Assembly (NCBI GenBank): GCA_050486545.1
Contig: JBJHDM010000002.1
Location: 1-64,000 of the forward strand
DNA: 64,000 nt
Origin: DAOMNN01 sp050486545
GTDB lineage: Bacteria > Pseudomonadota > Gammaproteobacteria > Burkholderiales > Rhodocyclaceae
Direction of reading: 5' to 3'
Position 1 is the first letter of the stretch, and each line of letters opens with the position of its first letter. The translations under genes were made by a program, and so were the position numbers. Below are positions 34,401-42,000 of the stretch, piece after piece. The notes under the pieces are model-generated. The model did not search any database. It worked only from the letters and a program-made list of their open reading frames with translations, and was not told the DNA's origin.

Positions 34401-35385
34401 TGGCGATCAACTCGGCGGCCAGATCCTCGGGATTCGTCGGTCGCGGGTCGACGGCCTCGCCGAACCGCGTGAGAGGTTGCGCCAGGAACGGGGCGGGGCC
34501 AGGAACGCGTGGCAAGGAATCGCCGCGACTGCGATAGAGCTTGCACGTGCGATCGACGACGCTGAAGGCGCCGTCCTCGAGTTCGCCGACCGTTTCGCTG
34601 CTGCCGAGCAGCAACAGGCCCTGAGGGCAGAGTGCAAAGTGCAATTGGGCCAGTGCTTTGCGCTGGGCCTCGGGCTTGAGGTAGATCAGCAGGTTGCGGC
34701 ACGAAGCCAGGTCTATGCGGGTAAAAGGCGGGTCGGTCAGCAGGTTGTGGCGTGCGAACACGATGTGGCGCCGCAGGCTGGCATCGGGTCGCCAGCCGTC
34801 GTCCGCGCGCTGAAAAAAGCGCCTGCGCAGCGCTTCGGGGAGGTGCTCGGCGACGTCGTCGGGAAAGATTCCTTCGGATGCGCGCGTCAAACCGGCGGCA
34901 TTGACGTCGGTCGCGAAGACCTTGACGTTCCCGGGGAAACCGAGCCGGCTGGCGACGTCGAGCGCGAGGGCGGCCAGCGAATAGGCCTCTTCGCCGGTCG
35001 AGCAGCCGGCGGACCAGAGCCGGAGCTCGTCGGCCGGGTCGCGCCCGCGCAGGAGATCCGGAAGAACTTCTTCGGCAAGCAAGGAGAAAACGGCCGCGTC
35101 GCGAAAGAAACCCGTCGTGCTGATGAGCAGATCCTGAAGCAGTGCTTCGCGTTCGCCCGGGTCCGCTTCGATCCGCTCGACGTAGGGCTGCAGTGCATGG
35201 CAGCCGGCCAGTTCGATTCGCCGAAGTACGCGGCGCGAGAGCGTCGTCTCCTTGTACCCGGAAAAGTCGATGCCGCCGTGCTTTCGCAGCGCGCCGATCA
35301 GTGCTTCGAGGCCCGCGAGTGGGGCCTCGTCTCCGCAAGCGTCCGGATCGGGGGCGCCCGGGGCCAGATCGTCGATCTCGTTCAT
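31459..35385 (-). CDS. CheR-PAS-GGDEF-EAL fusion protein
   Basis: The 1308 aa protein begins with a CheR-type methyltransferase (about residues 25-290): STTGFFRDAAVF, SAGCSTGEEAYSLA and CRNLLIYL are CheR landmarks. A coiled coil follows (about 320-385, with repeated NEEL, as NEELTASNEELQSTNEELKS). Next come four PAS-like domains (about 390-880), then GGDEF (LGGDEF with RETD I-site) and EAL (GVEALLRW, ELTES, DDFGTGYSS). No CheB methylesterase domain precedes CheR, unlike many CheB-CheR-PAS hybrids with the same coiled coil. The second PAS has KCHEYFHGLDQPCDWCKN, a Cys/His-rich motif. It could link methylation to c-di-GMP signalling. No receptor or che gene is adjacent. Confidence 0.88.
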   Translation of the reverse strand: MNEIDDLAPGAPDPDACGDEAPLAGLEALIGALRKHGGIDFSGYKETTLSRRVLRRIELAGCHALQPYVERIEADPGEREALLQDLLISTTGFFRDAAVFSLLAEEVLPDLLRGRDPADELRLWSAGCSTGEEAYSLAALALDVASRLGFPGNVKVFATDVNAAGLTRASEGIFPDDVAEHLPEALRRRFFQRADDGWRPDASLRRHIVFARHNLLTDPPFTRIDLASCRNLLIYLKPEAQRKALAQLHFALCPQGLLLLGSSETVGELEDGAFSVVDRTCKLYRSRGDSLPRVPGPAPFLAQPLTRFGEAVDPRPTNPEDLAAELIATRERLQETVFELRSSHERIDLANEELTASNEELQSTNEELKSVNEDLYTLNAELERKNDALAQLNRDYDHLLTSAEIGTVFLDANLCVRRFSAKVDDFLTLRPQDLGRPISEITYRLGDARRFLDDLQRVATTGERTEREARTETGLWYLERMLPFRGEHGIRDGVVLTYTDISGVKTAQAEIATLARERTRLQSILDALPDGVYIVNAEHDIEYLNPALEREFGPTRNRKCHEYFHGLDQPCDWCKNPAVFAGESVQWEWTSPAGRTFDLFDMPFRNPDGTVSKFEIFHDITPIRESQRQLSEAAALANVGYWEWQLPDGALNWGVETSRILGYDHDAVTPGYGVFLERIAPEDRRRVARELMRAIQAGEGFQTEFTFTRTDESVRVARAVGNIRRNADGRPLMMSGAIQDITDLRLIEQELLASEERFLVAFMAAPFAASITRIEDGTFIEANDRYATDFGWPREEMIGRTSLELGLWPDTESRKRWLSLLQRDGSVLDYETVGCDRAGNLRQIALSSRHVMIGGKQHVLTFVNDITERKEAEARIEYLAHHDALTGLPNRVLFRDRFALATAWADRSHAKVALLFLDLDHFKTINDTLGHPVGDSLLQLVAKRLRECVRETDTISRLGGDEFLIALTDVHDTQAVNRSANSILEALSRPFELEGQELTNTLSIGIAVWPDDGEDFDTLLKKADTAMYQAKNAGRNTARFYTEQMNVDATERLQIRTALHRALDNEEFLLHYQPQIELASNRVVGVEALLRWNREGQELVSPQRFIPAAEESGLIVPIGDRVLQQACRQAQQWAQDGLPELSVAVNLSAVQFRRGDLERSVAQALSDSGLDPTRLELELTESLLLEDSEGILDTLRRLKSLGVRLSIDDFGTGYSSLAYLKRFAVDKLKIDQSFVRDIASDPDDAAIVRAIVSMARTLKLKVLAEGVESEDIARYLRIFNCDEVQGYHFARPMEADAFADWFQSREHR

Positions 35386-35509
35386 CGGCCGATTATGACC
35401 ATGGGGGCGCATGCCCACAAGCCTTGGCTCGCTCGGACCCGACGGACGGTGAGCGGCAGAGGACGAGAGACTCGGCGGCAGCGCGCTGACAGAAAATCCT
35501 GCTGGAGTC

Positions 35510-36583
35510 TCAGTGGTCGCGGTGGATCGCGACCGGTATGCGGCGGGAGCCGAAGGGTTTCGACCACGGGCCGAAGCGCCCGGCCATGGTCGTGCGGCAT
35601 GCCAGGCAGGCACCGTGGTCGTCGAGGTGGTACTCGAGGATCTCGTACCAGTCCCGGACGATCACGGCCTTGCCGCAGTGCGTGCAGTGCGTGGTTCCAC
35701 CCTGCGGGTCGTGCACGTTCCCGGTATAGACGTGGTGCAGACCGCAATCGATGGCGATCCGCCGTGCCCGCGTCAGCGTGGACGAAGGCGTAGGGCCGAG
35801 TTCGGTCAACTTGAAGTCGGGATGGAAGGCGGTGAAATGCAGCGGGATGTCCCGCCCGAGCTCGCCGGCGATCCATTCCGACATCGCACGCAGTTCGTCG
35901 TCGGTATCGTTTCGCCCCGGAATGAGCAGGGTCGTGATCTCGATCCATACGTCCGTCTCGTGCACCAACCACTTCAGGGTGTCGAGAACCGGCTGCAGAT
36001 GCGCGCCGCACAAGTGCTGGTAGAAGGTGTCGGTGAAGCCCTTGAGGTCGACGTTCGCGGCATCCATGCACGAGAAGAAATCCTGCCGCGCCAGTTCGGT
36101 GATATAGCCTGCCGTCACGGCCACCGTCTTCAACCCGTGGGCATGGGCTGCCTGGGCTACGTCGATCGCGTATTCAGCGAAGATGACCGGATCGTTATAG
36201 GTAAAGGCGATGCTGCGGCATCCCCACTTGGCGGCGGTGCGTGCGATCTCTTCGGGGGAGGCCGCATCCATCAGGCGGTCCATGTCGCGGGACTTCGAAA
36301 TGTCCCAGTTCTGGCAGAACTTGCAGGCGAGGTTGCAGCCCGCCGTGCCGAACGAGAAGACGCTCGATCCAGGGTAGAAGTGATTCAGGGGCTTCTTCTC
36401 GATCGGGTCGATGCAGAAACCCGAGCTGCGCCCGTACGTGGTGAGCACCATGGCGTCGCCATCGCGCATGCGCACGAAACACGCCCCGCGCTGGCCCTCG
36501 TGAAGCTTGCAGTAACGGGGGCACAGGTCGCATTGCAGGCGACCGTCTTCGGTCCGGTGCCAGTAGCCGGCGGGATGATTCAT
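35510..36583 (-). CDS. amrS: AmmeMemoRadiSam system radical SAM enzyme
   Basis: The 357 aa protein has an N-terminal Cys-rich zone (CDLCPRYCKLHEGQRGAC, residues 18-35) before the radical SAM core. There CNLACKFC (Cys83, Cys87, Cys90) binds the 4Fe-4S cluster. VDLKGFTDTFYQHL and LIPGRNDTDDELR are typical of the AmrS family, formerly grouped with pyruvate formate-lyase activases. A C-terminal extension has paired CxxC (CTHCGK, CLACRT), possibly a zinc or extra cluster site. It is the third gene of a Memo-AMMECR1-radical SAM operon. The ATG overlaps the amrA stop (ATGA) and AAGGAG precedes it. The substrate of this complex is not established. Confidence 0.88.
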   Translation of the reverse strand: MNHPAGYWHRTEDGRLQCDLCPRYCKLHEGQRGACFVRMRDGDAMVLTTYGRSSGFCIDPIEKKPLNHFYPGSSVFSFGTAGCNLACKFCQNWDISKSRDMDRLMDAASPEEIARTAAKWGCRSIAFTYNDPVIFAEYAIDVAQAAHAHGLKTVAVTAGYITELARQDFFSCMDAANVDLKGFTDTFYQHLCGAHLQPVLDTLKWLVHETDVWIEITTLLIPGRNDTDDELRAMSEWIAGELGRDIPLHFTAFHPDFKLTELGPTPSSTLTRARRIAIDCGLHHVYTGNVHDPQGGTTHCTHCGKAVIVRDWYEILEYHLDDHGACLACRTTMAGRFGPWSKPFGSRRIPVAIHRDH

Positions 36584-37179
36584 GTCGTGCTCCTTGCGTG
36601 CCCGCCTTGCTCGACGTACGCGTCGGACTCGGCCCATTTCTTCACGGTGTAAATGGCGACCATCAGGTTCGGTGCGGCCCGCGCGGGATCCAGGCCGGCC
36701 TTCTGCTTCAGGGCGGCGAGGAACGATCGCGGATCGGGAAGCTGTTCCCAGACCTGGGGCAGGAAGGTGGCGCTTCGGCAGCCGGAGAACAACAGCACGC
36801 CATCGACGCCTGGGCGCAGCTTCGCAATCAGTTCGTCCTCGTCCGCGAACTCTATGAACTCCGGCTCCGACAGCAGCGACACTTCGATGCGCAGGCGTTC
36901 GAACTCCTCGGCCGTGACGGGTGCAAAGCGCGGATCACGGGTGGCCGCCGCGATCGCGTTCTCGCGGACGTCGGCGGACAGTGCGCGTTGCGCCCGGACG
37001 CTGCCGATGCAGCCGCGCAGATCGCCATCGAGTTTCAGCGTGACGAAAGTGGCTGCACGGCCGGCAAGCGCGGGGTCGTCCTGCACTGCCTCGTCGGTCA
37101 GTCCGAGTTCGTGGGCAATCGCCTTCCGCGCCAGAAGGAGAAGGCGCTGACCGAACTCAGTGTCGGACAAGGGGGTCAT
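36580..37179 (-). CDS. amrA: AmmeMemoRadiSam system protein A (AMMECR1 domain)
   Basis: The 199 aa protein is a stand-alone AMMECR1 domain: TFVTLKLDGDLRGCIGSVRA contains the invariant LRGCIG core. TRDPRFAPVTAEEFERLRIE and VSLLSEPE follow, and GVDGVLLFSGCRSATFLPQV near the C-terminus matches the rest of the fold. The human homologue is altered in a contiguous-gene syndrome, but the bacterial role is unknown. The start MTPLSDTEFGQRLLLLARKA lies 22 bases inside the end of the Memo gene, so the two overlap. The radical SAM gene starts at its stop. Genetic coupling of all three strongly suggests one complex or pathway. Confidence 0.88.
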   Translation of the reverse strand: MTPLSDTEFGQRLLLLARKAIAHELGLTDEAVQDDPALAGRAATFVTLKLDGDLRGCIGSVRAQRALSADVRENAIAAATRDPRFAPVTAEEFERLRIEVSLLSEPEFIEFADEDELIAKLRPGVDGVLLFSGCRSATFLPQVWEQLPDPRSFLAALKQKAGLDPARAAPNLMVAIYTVKKWAESDAYVEQGGHARSTT

Positions 37180-37987
37180 CCCGGCTCTGCGGCGAGAACG
37201 AAATGCTGGCGTAGCCGACGACGTGCGAGCGATCTCCGGCGGTGTCGCCCGAGTTCCGATAGTCGAGCAGATGGGCTTGCAGACCGTAACGTTCGGCCAG
37301 CAGCAGGAGGCCGTTGAGGGGGGAGGCGCCGCAGGCCTGATGGCCGTCCAGTCCGCCCGCCAGATGCACGATGCGACCGACCGTGTCACGGTCGATCGAG
37401 CGTGCCTGATCGTAGGGGTGATAGTGCGACAGGTCGGAGCTGATCACGATCAGCGTTTCGTCGCCGCCCCACAGATCCTGCAGGAGATCGGCAACGGCCT
37501 CGGGCGAGGCATCGCCCACCAGGATCGGGATGAGATCGAAGCGCTCGAGCACGCATTGCAGGAAGGGGAGCTGCACTTCGAGACTGTGTTCGAGTGCATG
37601 CGGGCGGTCGTCGAGTACGACGTCGTTTCGCTGTTGCAGTGTCAACCAGTCGGTGCGGCTCACGGGGACCAGCCCGAGCGGGGTTTCGAACGCCAGGGCT
37701 GCCGGCAGCGCAAAGCTTCGGACCGGCACCCGGTGCGCGGGGCCGAGCAGCACCACGCGCCGGATCGCCTGACGCCGCGGGCGCAAGCTCGAATAGGCGA
37801 TTGCCGCGACCGGCCCCGAATAGAGGTAGCCGGCATGCGGGACCATCAAGGCCTTCGGAGGCGGGAGATCGTGCTCCATCGGTGTGGCCGAAGCGAGCAG
37901 ATCCCCGACCTGTGTCTGGAGGACACGGGGGTCCGCCGGATAGAACAGGCCGGCGACCGCAGCAGCGCGAATCGATTCGGTGGCCAT
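37157..37987 (-). CDS. amrB: AmmeMemoRadiSam system protein B (Memo-like)
   Basis: The 276 aa protein shows the Memo fold landmarks: LMVPHAGYLYSGPVAAIAYS with the metal-ligand His near residue 51, VVLLGPAHRVPV, ALEHSLEVQLPFLQ, ISSDLSHYHPYDQA and HQACGASPLNGLL. These match the His, Asp and Cys residues that bind metal in class III extradiol dioxygenase-like Memo proteins. Human Memo1 has been linked to iron and redox handling; bacterial function is open. It heads the AmrB-AmrA-AmrS unit. The ATG at 37987 has a weak GGA upstream. A TATACT -10 at 38024-38029 (minus) is possible, though the hpnE gene is only 115 bases away and could read through. Confidence 0.9.
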   Translation of the reverse strand: MATESIRAAAVAGLFYPADPRVLQTQVGDLLASATPMEHDLPPPKALMVPHAGYLYSGPVAAIAYSSLRPRRQAIRRVVLLGPAHRVPVRSFALPAALAFETPLGLVPVSRTDWLTLQQRNDVVLDDRPHALEHSLEVQLPFLQCVLERFDLIPILVGDASPEAVADLLQDLWGGDETLIVISSDLSHYHPYDQARSIDRDTVGRIVHLAGGLDGHQACGASPLNGLLLLAERYGLQAHLLDYRNSGDTAGDRSHVVGYASISFSPQSRDDPLVRH

Positions 37988-38023
37988 TGCGAACGGTTCC
38001 GGAGTGGATAGTGAACTTCTTCA

Positions 38024-38029
38024 AGTATA
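38024..38029 (-). promoter_or_regulatory. Candidate -10 box for amrBAS
   Basis: The minus strand reads TATACT followed by TGAAG, about 37 bases before the amrB start. No good -35 is visible 16-18 bases upstream, so it could be weak or dependent on an activator. The same TATACTTG sequence occurs at the putative hpnC promoter. Confidence 0.35.
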
Positions 38030-38102
38030 GAAGCCCAGAGCGCCGTGTGCGCGTTGCCCTGCTTGGACCGGGGCATGCGACCGTGCGGGACGAACGGCTT
38101 CC

Positions 38103-39419
38103 TCAGGCCGACGATGCCGATGCGTTGCCGCGTCGGGCAATCTCGCCGGCTGCGGCAATCCCCGAGCGCACAGCCGACTCCAGCGTGGCCGGGTAGGGCG
38201 AGTCGGTGTAGTCGCCCGCAAGCCAAAGACCGGGCACCGGTGTGCGGATGCCCGGACGGTTGAGCCCCGGCCTGCAGGCGAACGTGGCGCGCTTCTCGGT
38301 GATCGTCAGCGCCCACTCCGGACTCGGCAGGCGACGGCCCAACTGGCGCTCGAGCTGCTGGAGCACTGCGATCTCGAGATCCTCTCGACCGAGCTGCTCA
38401 TGGGGGCCGTGCGCGCTGATCACGCACGCGATGAGCCCTGGTTCGCTGCCGAGCCGCCCACGATCGAAGGCCCACTGCGCGGGCCCGTCGGTGAGACCGA
38501 TCATCGCGTGGGGAAACGACTGGCCGGGGCCCAACGCAAGATACACGGTGGTGATGGGTTCGTAGTCGAATTGCTCGATCTGCTGCGCGAGCCGATCGCA
38601 GCGGTCCGTGCTGCGCACGAGGTCGGCCGCATGGTAGGGCGCGGTGGCGACGACGACGTGCTCGAAGACCCGCGTATCGGCGGGGTCGCCCTGGAGGCGC
38701 AACCCATTCTCCGTCGGCTCGATCGCCGTGATGGGGGTTCCCGTGCGGACCTTGCCGCGACGTACGGCGAGGTAGCGCGCGGCCTGAACGGGGAAAAGCT
38801 CGGACAAGTCGACGCGCGGGATCAGGAGTTCGCTCGCACCCGCGTCGGCCGCAAGCGAATCGCGCAGGACGTTTGCGAACACCTGCGCCGACGCGTCCGC
38901 AATCGGGGTATTGAGTGCGGCCACGCATAACGGAGCCCAGACCGATTCCGTGATGCGTCCGGTCTGTGTGGTGGTTTCGAGCAGTTCGCGCACGGTCATC
39001 CGCGGGTCGAGGCGGAATCCCTGTTTGCGCAGGTGGCGCATGAGTCCGACCATGGCCCACTTGTCGTGCCGGTCCAGCCCTTTCGCAGCGATCAGTCCGA
39101 CCAGCAGATGAAGTGGGGCCGGAAGGTGGGCCGCGCGCAGGTGTACGCTGCCGGGGACATGCACGGTCAGGGGCAGGCGTTCCAGCGTTTTTGGCGACAC
39201 GCCGGTCAGGCGCAGCAGGCGGGCCAGTTCGGTATAGGCGCCGATCAGGATGTGCTGTCCATTGTCCACGCGCCAGCCATCCCGGGCGACCACGCGCGCC
39301 CGACCGCCGAGCACGTTCGATCGTTCGAATACGGTCACGAAATGACCATGACGGGCCAGTTCGACCGCGCAGGCAAGTCCGGCGTAGCCGGCACCGACGA
39401 TGGCGACCGAAAGACTCAC
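38103..39419 (-). CDS. hpnE: Hydroxysqualene dehydroxylase HpnE
   Basis: The 438 aa FAD-dependent amine-oxidase-like protein begins SLSVAIVGAGYAGLACAVEL, a dinucleotide-binding motif (GxGxxG at about 8-13), then ERSNVLGGRARVV. It ends with GLWLAGDYTDSPYPATLESA and VRSGIAAAGEIARR, the second FAD-binding part. In hopanoid producers HpnE reduces hydroxysqualene to squalene, completing the HpnC-HpnD-HpnE route. It is the third gene of hpnCDE, 40 bases after hpnD. Related carotenoid desaturases share the fold; the neighbouring hpnC and hpnD make HpnE the far better call. The hopanoid cyclase gene is not in the window. Confidence 0.9.
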   Translation of the reverse strand: MSLSVAIVGAGYAGLACAVELARHGHFVTVFERSNVLGGRARVVARDGWRVDNGQHILIGAYTELARLLRLTGVSPKTLERLPLTVHVPGSVHLRAAHLPAPLHLLVGLIAAKGLDRHDKWAMVGLMRHLRKQGFRLDPRMTVRELLETTTQTGRITESVWAPLCVAALNTPIADASAQVFANVLRDSLAADAGASELLIPRVDLSELFPVQAARYLAVRRGKVRTGTPITAIEPTENGLRLQGDPADTRVFEHVVVATAPYHAADLVRSTDRCDRLAQQIEQFDYEPITTVYLALGPGQSFPHAMIGLTDGPAQWAFDRGRLGSEPGLIACVISAHGPHEQLGREDLEIAVLQQLERQLGRRLPSPEWALTITEKRATFACRPGLNRPGIRTPVPGLWLAGDYTDSPYPATLESAVRSGIAAAGEIARRGNASASSA

Positions 39420-39459
39420 GGGAGTCGCGCTCGCTTGGGAAAGCGTACAGGTGCCATGA

Positions 39460-40293
39460 TCAGTTCCGCAGCCAGGTCATGCCGGCGATCCAGATCTTGC
39501 GCAGCGGCGTCAAGGTGGTACGACGATCGAGGACAAGGAAACCGTCGCGGGCGATCTCGTCGAGCAAGGTGCGGTAGATGGCCGCCATGATGAGACCCGG
39601 GCGCTGGCTCTTGCGATCGCATGCGGGCAACTGCGCCATTGCCTGGTCGTAGAAGCGGTAGGCGCGCTCGGCCTGGAAGGCCATCAGCCGACGGAAATTC
39701 TCCGTGTGGCGTGCTTCGAGGATGTCGTCGGCCGGGACCTGGAACTGCTGGAGTTCCTCGACCGGCAGGTAGATGCGCCCGCGGCGGGCGTCGTCACCGA
39801 CGTCGCGGATGATGTTCGTGAGCTGGAAGGCCATACCCAGATCATGTGCGTAGCGGAGCGTATGACGGTCACGATATCCGAAGATCTCGGCCGAGAGCAG
39901 GCCGACGACGCTGGCGACACGATAGCAATAGAGTTGCAGGCCGCGGAAGTCGGCGTAACGTGCCTGTTCCAGGTCCATCGCCATGCCGTCGATGATCTCG
40001 AGCAGTTGTTCGCGCGGGAGGTTGAAGCGCGTGCTCACCTCCTGAAGCGCCTGCCCGACCGGGTGGGCGGGGTGCCCGTCGAACACGCGATCGACTTCGG
40101 TGCGCCACCAGGCAAGCTTGGTACGGGCAAGGTCGGGGTCGGTGCATTCGTCGACCACGTCATCGACTTCGCGACAAAAGGCGTAGAGGGCCGTGATCGC
40201 CTGGCGACGTTCCGGCGGGAGGAACAGGAAGCTGTAGTAGAAGCTCGATCCGCTCTGGGCGGCCCGGTCCTGGCAGTAGTCGTGTGGGGTCAT
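39460..40293 (-). CDS. hpnD: Presqualene diphosphate synthase HpnD
   Basis: The 277 aa protein has both squalene/phytoene synthase aspartate motifs: ALYAFCREVDDVVDE near residue 35-50 and DVGDDARRGRIYLPVEELQ near 160-180, where the second Asp box binds the diphosphate. It condenses two farnesyl diphosphates to presqualene diphosphate. The start is ATG at 40293, overlapping the stop of hpnC (ATGA), which supports translational coupling. Related crtB phytoene synthases share the fold, but the companion hpnC and hpnE fix the assignment. Confidence 0.92.
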   Translation of the reverse strand: MTPHDYCQDRAAQSGSSFYYSFLFLPPERRQAITALYAFCREVDDVVDECTDPDLARTKLAWWRTEVDRVFDGHPAHPVGQALQEVSTRFNLPREQLLEIIDGMAMDLEQARYADFRGLQLYCYRVASVVGLLSAEIFGYRDRHTLRYAHDLGMAFQLTNIIRDVGDDARRGRIYLPVEELQQFQVPADDILEARHTENFRRLMAFQAERAYRFYDQAMAQLPACDRKSQRPGLIMAAIYRTLLDEIARDGFLVLDRRTTLTPLRKIWIAGMTWLRN

Positions 40294-41120
40294 GTCGGTG
40301 GGTAGCGCAGGGCACGCCAGGCGAGGACGATCCAGTCGGCGCCGTGCAGGGTCGGTCGATGGCTGAAGACGTCGTAGTGTACCTGCTCGATCCGTTCGAG
40401 GATGCGCAAACCGCCGAGCACGACGAGGCGAAGCTCCCACCCGATGCGTCCGTCGAGGCGCATGGCCAGTGGCGCGCCGCGCAGCATCATCGCGCGCGCG
40501 CGATCGACCTGGAATGCCATCAGGGTACGCCAGGCAGCGCTGCCAGGTGCGGAGGCGACCTGCTGCTCGGGGATCCCGAAACGCGCGAGGTCCTCGAGCG
40601 GAAGGTAGAGCCGCCCCCGCTCGCAGTCGTTGCCGACATCCTGCCAGAAGTTGATCAGTTGCAGGCTGGTGCAGATGTCGTCCGACATCCGCAGGTTCTC
40701 CGGTGAGTCGGTGCGATAGAGCCGAAGCAGCAAACGGCCGACCGGATTGGCCGAACGGCGGCAATAGTCGAGAAGTTCGGGAAAATCGGCATAACGGGAT
40801 TGGACGACGTCCTGCGAGAACGCATCGAGCAGGTCGCGAAAGGGCTCGATGGGCAGGTCGTAGGCCCGGATGTTCCGCCCCAGGCGCTCGAACAGCGGGG
40901 CGAGCGATGAGCGGTGTGGTGCCGCATTGCGTTCGATCGCGTCGAGTTCGCCGCGATAGGCGTCGAGCCGCGCCAGTCGTTCCGTGGGAGAGGCATCGCC
41001 TTCGTCGGCGATATCGTCGGCGCTGCGGGCAAAGGCATAGATGGCTTCGACCGGCTCGCGCAGGCGTGCTGGAAGCAGGAACGATGCAACAGGGAAGTTC
41101 TCGTAGTGGTCGACCGGCAT
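40290..41120 (-). CDS. hpnC: Hydroxysqualene synthase HpnC
   Basis: The 276 aa squalene/phytoene synthase-like protein starts with VDHYENFPVASFLLPARLRE, the typical HpnC N-terminus. It carries AIYAFARSADDIADEGDAS (first Asp motif, around 31-45) and LQLINFWQDVGNDCERGRLY (second Asp motif, around 160). It converts presqualene diphosphate to hydroxysqualene. It is the first gene of the operon; the unrelated open extension beyond ATG 41120 is excluded. Upstream, the ABC ATPase gene runs divergently, with about 200 bases between the starts. A likely minus-strand promoter lies at 41259-41285. Confidence 0.92.
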   Translation of the reverse strand: MPVDHYENFPVASFLLPARLREPVEAIYAFARSADDIADEGDASPTERLARLDAYRGELDAIERNAAPHRSSLAPLFERLGRNIRAYDLPIEPFRDLLDAFSQDVVQSRYADFPELLDYCRRSANPVGRLLLRLYRTDSPENLRMSDDICTSLQLINFWQDVGNDCERGRLYLPLEDLARFGIPEQQVASAPGSAAWRTLMAFQVDRARAMMLRGAPLAMRLDGRIGWELRLVVLGGLRILERIEQVHYDVFSHRPTLHGADWIVLAWRALRYPPT

Positions 41121-41258
41121 CGGATCTCGTGTCGTGCTTCGGGGGCGCTGGATCGGGTCGCGATCGCACGCGCAGCGGCGAGCCGAGCCGGCCGTCCGGT
41201 GTTCCGTACGTATCCGGGAACGAGCGGAGCGCGCCACGCCTCGACGTGCTGGCGCGCA

Positions 41259-41285
41259 AGTATACGCGATCCGTCCGGCTGCTAA
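41259..41285 (-). promoter_or_regulatory. hpnC: Candidate hpnC promoter
   Basis: On the minus strand, TTAGCA (41280-41285) and TATACT (41259-41264) stand 15 bases apart, about 140 bases before the hpnC start. The -10 is near consensus but the spacing is short. An opposing TAAGAT at 41283-41288 could be the -10 of the ABC operon, so the two promoters may overlap. Confidence 0.35.
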
Positions 41286-41322
41286 GATCGCACTTTGCCG
41301 TCGCTTCGGGGTCAGTGCAGGC

Positions 41323-42000
41323 ATGCTGCAAATCGACAAGCTCAGCAAGCGCTTCGGCACGGAGGGGGTGCAGCCGGTGTTTCACGGTGTCTGCCTCGAC
41401 CTGGCGCCCGGAGAGTGCATCGCGATCATGGGCGAGTCGGGAGTGGGAAAGTCGACGCTGCTCAACTGCATCGCCGGCCTCGAACCCTTCGACGATGGAC
41501 GGATCGTCCTCGACGACCTCGATCTCGGCGGATTGCACGAGGATGCGTTGTCGCGCATGCGCCGGCGTCGCATCGGGTTCGTATTCCAGGCCTTTCACAT
41601 CCTGCCGCATCTGAATCTGCTGCAGAACGTCGCCCTGCCGTTGTGGCTGCTCGGTCTCGGAGAGGACGAGGCGCGGGAACGTGCACGCGGGATGCTCGGC
41701 CGCGTTGGCCTGGCAGGCCGTGCGGAGGACTGGCCGGCGCATCTGTCCGGCGGCGAATTGCAGCGCGTGGCGATTGCCCGCGCGCTCGTTCATCGACCTT
41801 CGCTGGTACTGTGCGACGAGCCGACGGGCAATCTGGACCCCGAGCGGGCCTCCGGCGTGCTCGACCTGCTGATCGAGCAGGTCCGGGAAGCGAACGCGAT
41901 GGCGATCGTCGTCACCCATTCCCGCCTGGCAGCCGCACGGACCGATCGTGTGCTGCGCCTCACGCGAAACGGCCTGCATGCGGAGAATTGCGCGACATGA
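41323..42000 (+). CDS. ABC transporter ATP-binding protein (MacB/LolD-like)
   Basis: The 225 aa ATPase has Walker A GESGVGKST (about residues 37-45), a Q-loop (FVFQAFHILPHLNLL), the signature LSGGELQRVAIARALV and Walker B LVLCDEPTGNLDPE, followed by a His switch THSR. Length and sequence match the LolD/MacB/YbbA subgroup that works with FtsX-type permeases. The start ATG follows a GTCAGTGCAGGC without a strong Shine-Dalgarno. The stop overlaps the permease start (ATGA). Together with the following permease and the secreted hydratase-like protein it forms an operon like attEFGH of Agrobacterium, inferred from gene order. Confidence 0.9.
   Translation: MLQIDKLSKRFGTEGVQPVFHGVCLDLAPGECIAIMGESGVGKSTLLNCIAGLEPFDDGRIVLDDLDLGGLHEDALSRMRRRRIGFVFQAFHILPHLNLLQNVALPLWLLGLGEDEARERARGMLGRVGLAGRAEDWPAHLSGGELQRVAIARALVHRPSLVLCDEPTGNLDPERASGVLDLLIEQVREANAMAIVVTHSRLAAARTDRVLRLTRNGLHAENCAT

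Noticed and set aside
41140..41979. Extension of hpnD or hpnC into the region opposite the ABC ATPase
   Set aside because: The long antisense frame is not homologous to squalene synthases beyond the ATGs chosen; it is noise opposite a real gene.
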